NCBI GenBank assembly: GCA_043101605.1
Contig: JBICIG010000101.1
Span: 1-15,618 of the forward strand
Length of the DNA: 15,618 nucleotides
Origin: JBICIG01 sp043101605
Lineage (GTDB): Bacteria; Planctomycetota; Phycisphaerae; Phycisphaerales; UBA1924
Direction: 5' to 3'
Below, one piece after another: positions 13,953 through 15,618 of this stretch (position 1 is the stretch's first letter; each line of letters starts with the position of its first letter). Both the position numbers and the translations under genes were made by a program. The notes under the pieces were generated by a model. It was not told the origin of the DNA and did not search any database. It worked only from the letters and a program-made list of their open reading frames with translations.

Positions 13953-15088
13953 GCCGCCAGTGTCCTCGATTCGCCCAGGCTCCGCAGGATTCGCTCGGCC
14001 CGGCGGGCGTACGCGAACTCACGCGCCCGCGACTGCCCCTGCATCCGCAGCGACTCCCGCACGCTGCCCGGCATCGTGCGCACCAGCGACAGCCCCTCGA
14101 CCAGGCTCGCCGCGTCGTCGGGCGTGAACCAGATCGCCTCGTCATCGCCCAGCCAGTCACGCAGCGCCGGGATCGCCGACGCCACGATCGGCCGCCCGGA
14201 CGCGAGGTACTCGCCCAGTTTCACCGGGCTCGTCCAGTCCTTGCTCGCCTCGCGCGCGCTCGGCGGGAGCAGCAACGCGTCGGCGTGCCACAGATACCCC
14301 GGCACCTCCCGGTGCGGCACCCACCCGATCACCCGCACATTCGCCAGCGCTCGCTCCGTCACCCGCGCCCGCGTCCGCTCGATGTCCTCGGGCATCCCTC
14401 CGACGAGCGCGAAGTCCCAGTCACTGGCCAGCGCCGCCGCGTCCAGCACCGTCGGCACGCCCTTGTAGTCGTACAGGTGCCCCGAGTACACCGCGATCGG
14501 CCGCCCGTCCTCTCGTCCCTCGCGCAGCGGGTCGGCGACCTCGAGCGTCCCCGGGCGCGCAAACCGCTCGACATCCACGCCGTCGGGGATCACGCCGATG
14601 CGCGACGCGTCGGCCCCGAGTTGGGCGTACCAGTCGGCGAGCCGGTCGGAGATCGTGACGATCGAGCGCAGGCTGCGCCCGCGCCCGCCGCGCGTCGCGC
14701 GGACCGCTTCAACAAGCATCGGGTTGGCATCCCCCACATAGGCGTGGGTCTCGAGGGTCGTCGCGAGCCCGGCCCGGCTGCACGCGACCGCCGCGGCGAA
14801 GTGCCGCGCGTACACCGCGTCGGCTCCGAGCGCCAACGCCCGAGCGCACGCCCAGTCGCCCATCGCCCGGCTGCCCCCGGCAGTGCCCGCGGGCCCGTCC
14901 CACAACTCGACCTCCAGCCCCTCTTCCCCCAGTTCATGCAGGTACGCCGAGACCTCACCCTCGCCCGAGCGGCAAAGCAGCGTCACCCGGTGCCCGAGCC
15001 GGGCGAAGCCCCCCGCGGTCTTGATGACATTGATCGCGTGCGCCCGCCGGCTGCCGATCTCCAGTTCGCTGACCACGACGATGTGCAT
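13949..15088 (-). CDS. GT4-type glycosyltransferase
   Basis: This is a 379-residue GT-B enzyme. It starts MHIVVVSELEIGSRRAHAIN with an acceptor-domain Gly/Ala-rich helix (TAGGFARLGHRVTLLCR, 24-40). The inter-domain region has TISDRLADWY and IGVIPDGVDVERFA (164-177), and the donor domain has IAVYSGHLYDYKGVPTVLDA (198-217), DFALVGGMPED and SPVKLGEYLASGRPIVAS (287-304). The Lys290/Glu293 arrangement fits the donor-phosphate and nucleotide contacts of GT4. The open frame continues to 15181, but the ATG at 15088 is preferred because GGAGGA lies about 8 nt upstream and the first beta strand starts at once. It is the first gene of a two-gene minus-strand unit, coupled to the following GT4-Rossmann gene by a 4-base overlap. 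Confidence 0.88.
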   Translation of the reverse strand: MHIVVVSELEIGSRRAHAINVIKTAGGFARLGHRVTLLCRSGEGEVSAYLHELGEEGLEVELWDGPAGTAGGSRAMGDWACARALALGADAVYARHFAAAVACSRAGLATTLETHAYVGDANPMLVEAVRATRGGRGRSLRSIVTISDRLADWYAQLGADASRIGVIPDGVDVERFARPGTLEVADPLREGREDGRPIAVYSGHLYDYKGVPTVLDAAALASDWDFALVGGMPEDIERTRARVTERALANVRVIGWVPHREVPGYLWHADALLLPPSAREASKDWTSPVKLGEYLASGRPIVASAIPALRDWLGDDEAIWFTPDDAASLVEGLSLVRTMPGSVRESLRMQGQSRAREFAYARRAERILRSLGESRTLAA

Positions 15089-15223
15089 GGATCGGTCCTC
15101 CTCGCGGGCGGTTCGTGTCCCCGGGGGGGTCCGGGAACCGGGCGTTGGAGAAATCATCGGCCGCTGAGCCCCAAACTTCATACATCTCCGTCACGCGGGG
15201 CGATAGAGAACCGGGAGATCGCC

Positions 15224-15618
15224 ATGAGATCCACGCCGTACACCCCGCCCGACGCCCGAATCTTCGGGATCGGGCTCAGCAAGACCGGCACCCACACCCT
15301 CACCCACGCCCTCAACACGCTCGGCGTGCCTTGCGTCCATTATCCGGACCCCGCGCTCATGCTCGCCGGCGACTACGACCGCGCCCTGGGCGAGCACCTC
15401 GCCGCCACCGACATCTCCGTCAGCGCCTTCTACCGCGAACTCGACGCGCGTTACCCCGGGTCGCTGTTCATCCTCACCACGCGCGAGCCGTCGTCGTGGC
15501 TCGACAGCGTCGCGGACCACCGCCGCCGACGCGCCCACGAGGACACCACCGATTGCCCCAAGGCGGCGATCCGCGAGATTGTCTACGGCATGCGGGGCTT
15601 CGAGCGCGCCGCCTTCGC
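15224..15618 (+). CDS. PAPS-dependent sulfotransferase-like protein, N-terminal part (3' end outside window)
   Basis: The frame is open from the ATG at 15224 to the window edge (131 codons). Near the start is GIGLSKTGTHTL (15-26), the 5'-phosphosulfate-binding loop of sulfotransferases. Next comes LTHALNTLGVPCVHYPDP, typical of the Sulfotransfer_4 type. Later FILTTREPSSWLDSV (82-96) gives Arg87 and Ser95 at the R-x7-S spacing that binds the 3'-phosphate of PAPS. The remaining fold is beyond the window. GGGAG about 8 nt upstream supports the start. It is divergent from the GT4 operon (135-bp gap). The sequence suggests sulfation of a glycan or other hydroxyl acceptor; neighbouring glycosyltransferases favour a glycan. 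Other P-loop sulfotransferase relatives are possible. Confidence 0.82.
   Translation, partial: MRSTPYTPPDARIFGIGLSKTGTHTLTHALNTLGVPCVHYPDPALMLAGDYDRALGEHLAATDISVSAFYRELDARYPGSLFILTTREPSSWLDSVADHRRRRAHEDTTDCPKAAIREIVYGMRGFERAAF

Noticed and set aside
11313..14468. A 1051-codon plus-strand frame across the glycan region
   Set aside because: It overlaps three real genes in other frames and is Arg/Pro-rich throughout; it arises from the absence of stop codons in GC-rich DNA.
15191..15538. A minus-strand 115-codon frame at the right edge
   Set aside because: It is antisense to the sulfotransferase-like start, whose PAPS-binding motifs make the plus strand the coding one.

Overview
The window is very GC-rich bacterial DNA with dense genes, strong C/G bias at third codon positions and little non-coding space. 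I infer a planctomycete, most likely of the Phycisphaerae type. The reasons are a secreted SUMF1-like protein with a VPAP-type PEP-CTERM tail, a response regulator carrying an excisionase-type DNA-binding domain at its N-terminus, a Der GTPase with a long insert and tail, and several genes with weak or absent Shine-Dalgarno sequences. No rRNA, tRNA, CRISPR array, transposase or phage gene was seen.

Layout: (1) 1-842, the 3' end of a membrane glycosyltransferase (GT39/ArnT-like). (2) 940-2526, der, the ribosome-assembly GTPase. (3) 2580-3638, an exported SUMF1-like PEP-CTERM protein, followed by a 10-codon truncated reading frame and a 7-nt tandem repeat. (4) 3743-7689 on the minus strand, a compact three-gene signalling operon: excisionase-HTH/receiver response regulator, HDOD-histidine kinase, and degenerate receiver-GAF protein. 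A GTTTGC-N10-GCAAAC dyad lies upstream of it. (5) 7893-9255 on the minus strand, a translation-quality pair: an ArfB-like peptidyl-tRNA hydrolase and the tRNA t6A factor TsaB. (6) 9342-10223, a predicted outer-membrane beta-barrel protein. (7) 10458-10847, an HU/IHF-family protein with a good sigma70-type promoter and a long leader containing a hairpin followed by a T-rich run. (8) 10904-11326 on the minus strand, a PilZ-domain protein. (9) 11401-15618, a surface-glycan locus: a GT2 glycosyltransferase on the plus strand, two translationally coupled GT4-type glycosyltransferases on the minus strand (one with a fused Rossmann-like domain), and the start of a PAPS-dependent sulfotransferase-like gene at the right edge.

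How the parts may work together: the minus-strand operon looks like a complete phosphorelay-type module in which a soluble HDOD kinase could phosphorylate the DNA-binding regulator, with the pseudo-receiver/GAF protein as an unphosphorylated sensor or scaffold. The PilZ protein next to the glycan genes could link c-di-GMP to polysaccharide output. The glycosyltransferases and sulfotransferase together suggest a decorated, perhaps sulfated, surface polysaccharide. These links are inferred from gene order. The least ordinary items are the signalling module with its upstream dyad and the HU leader; the rest is mostly housekeeping or common envelope biology.
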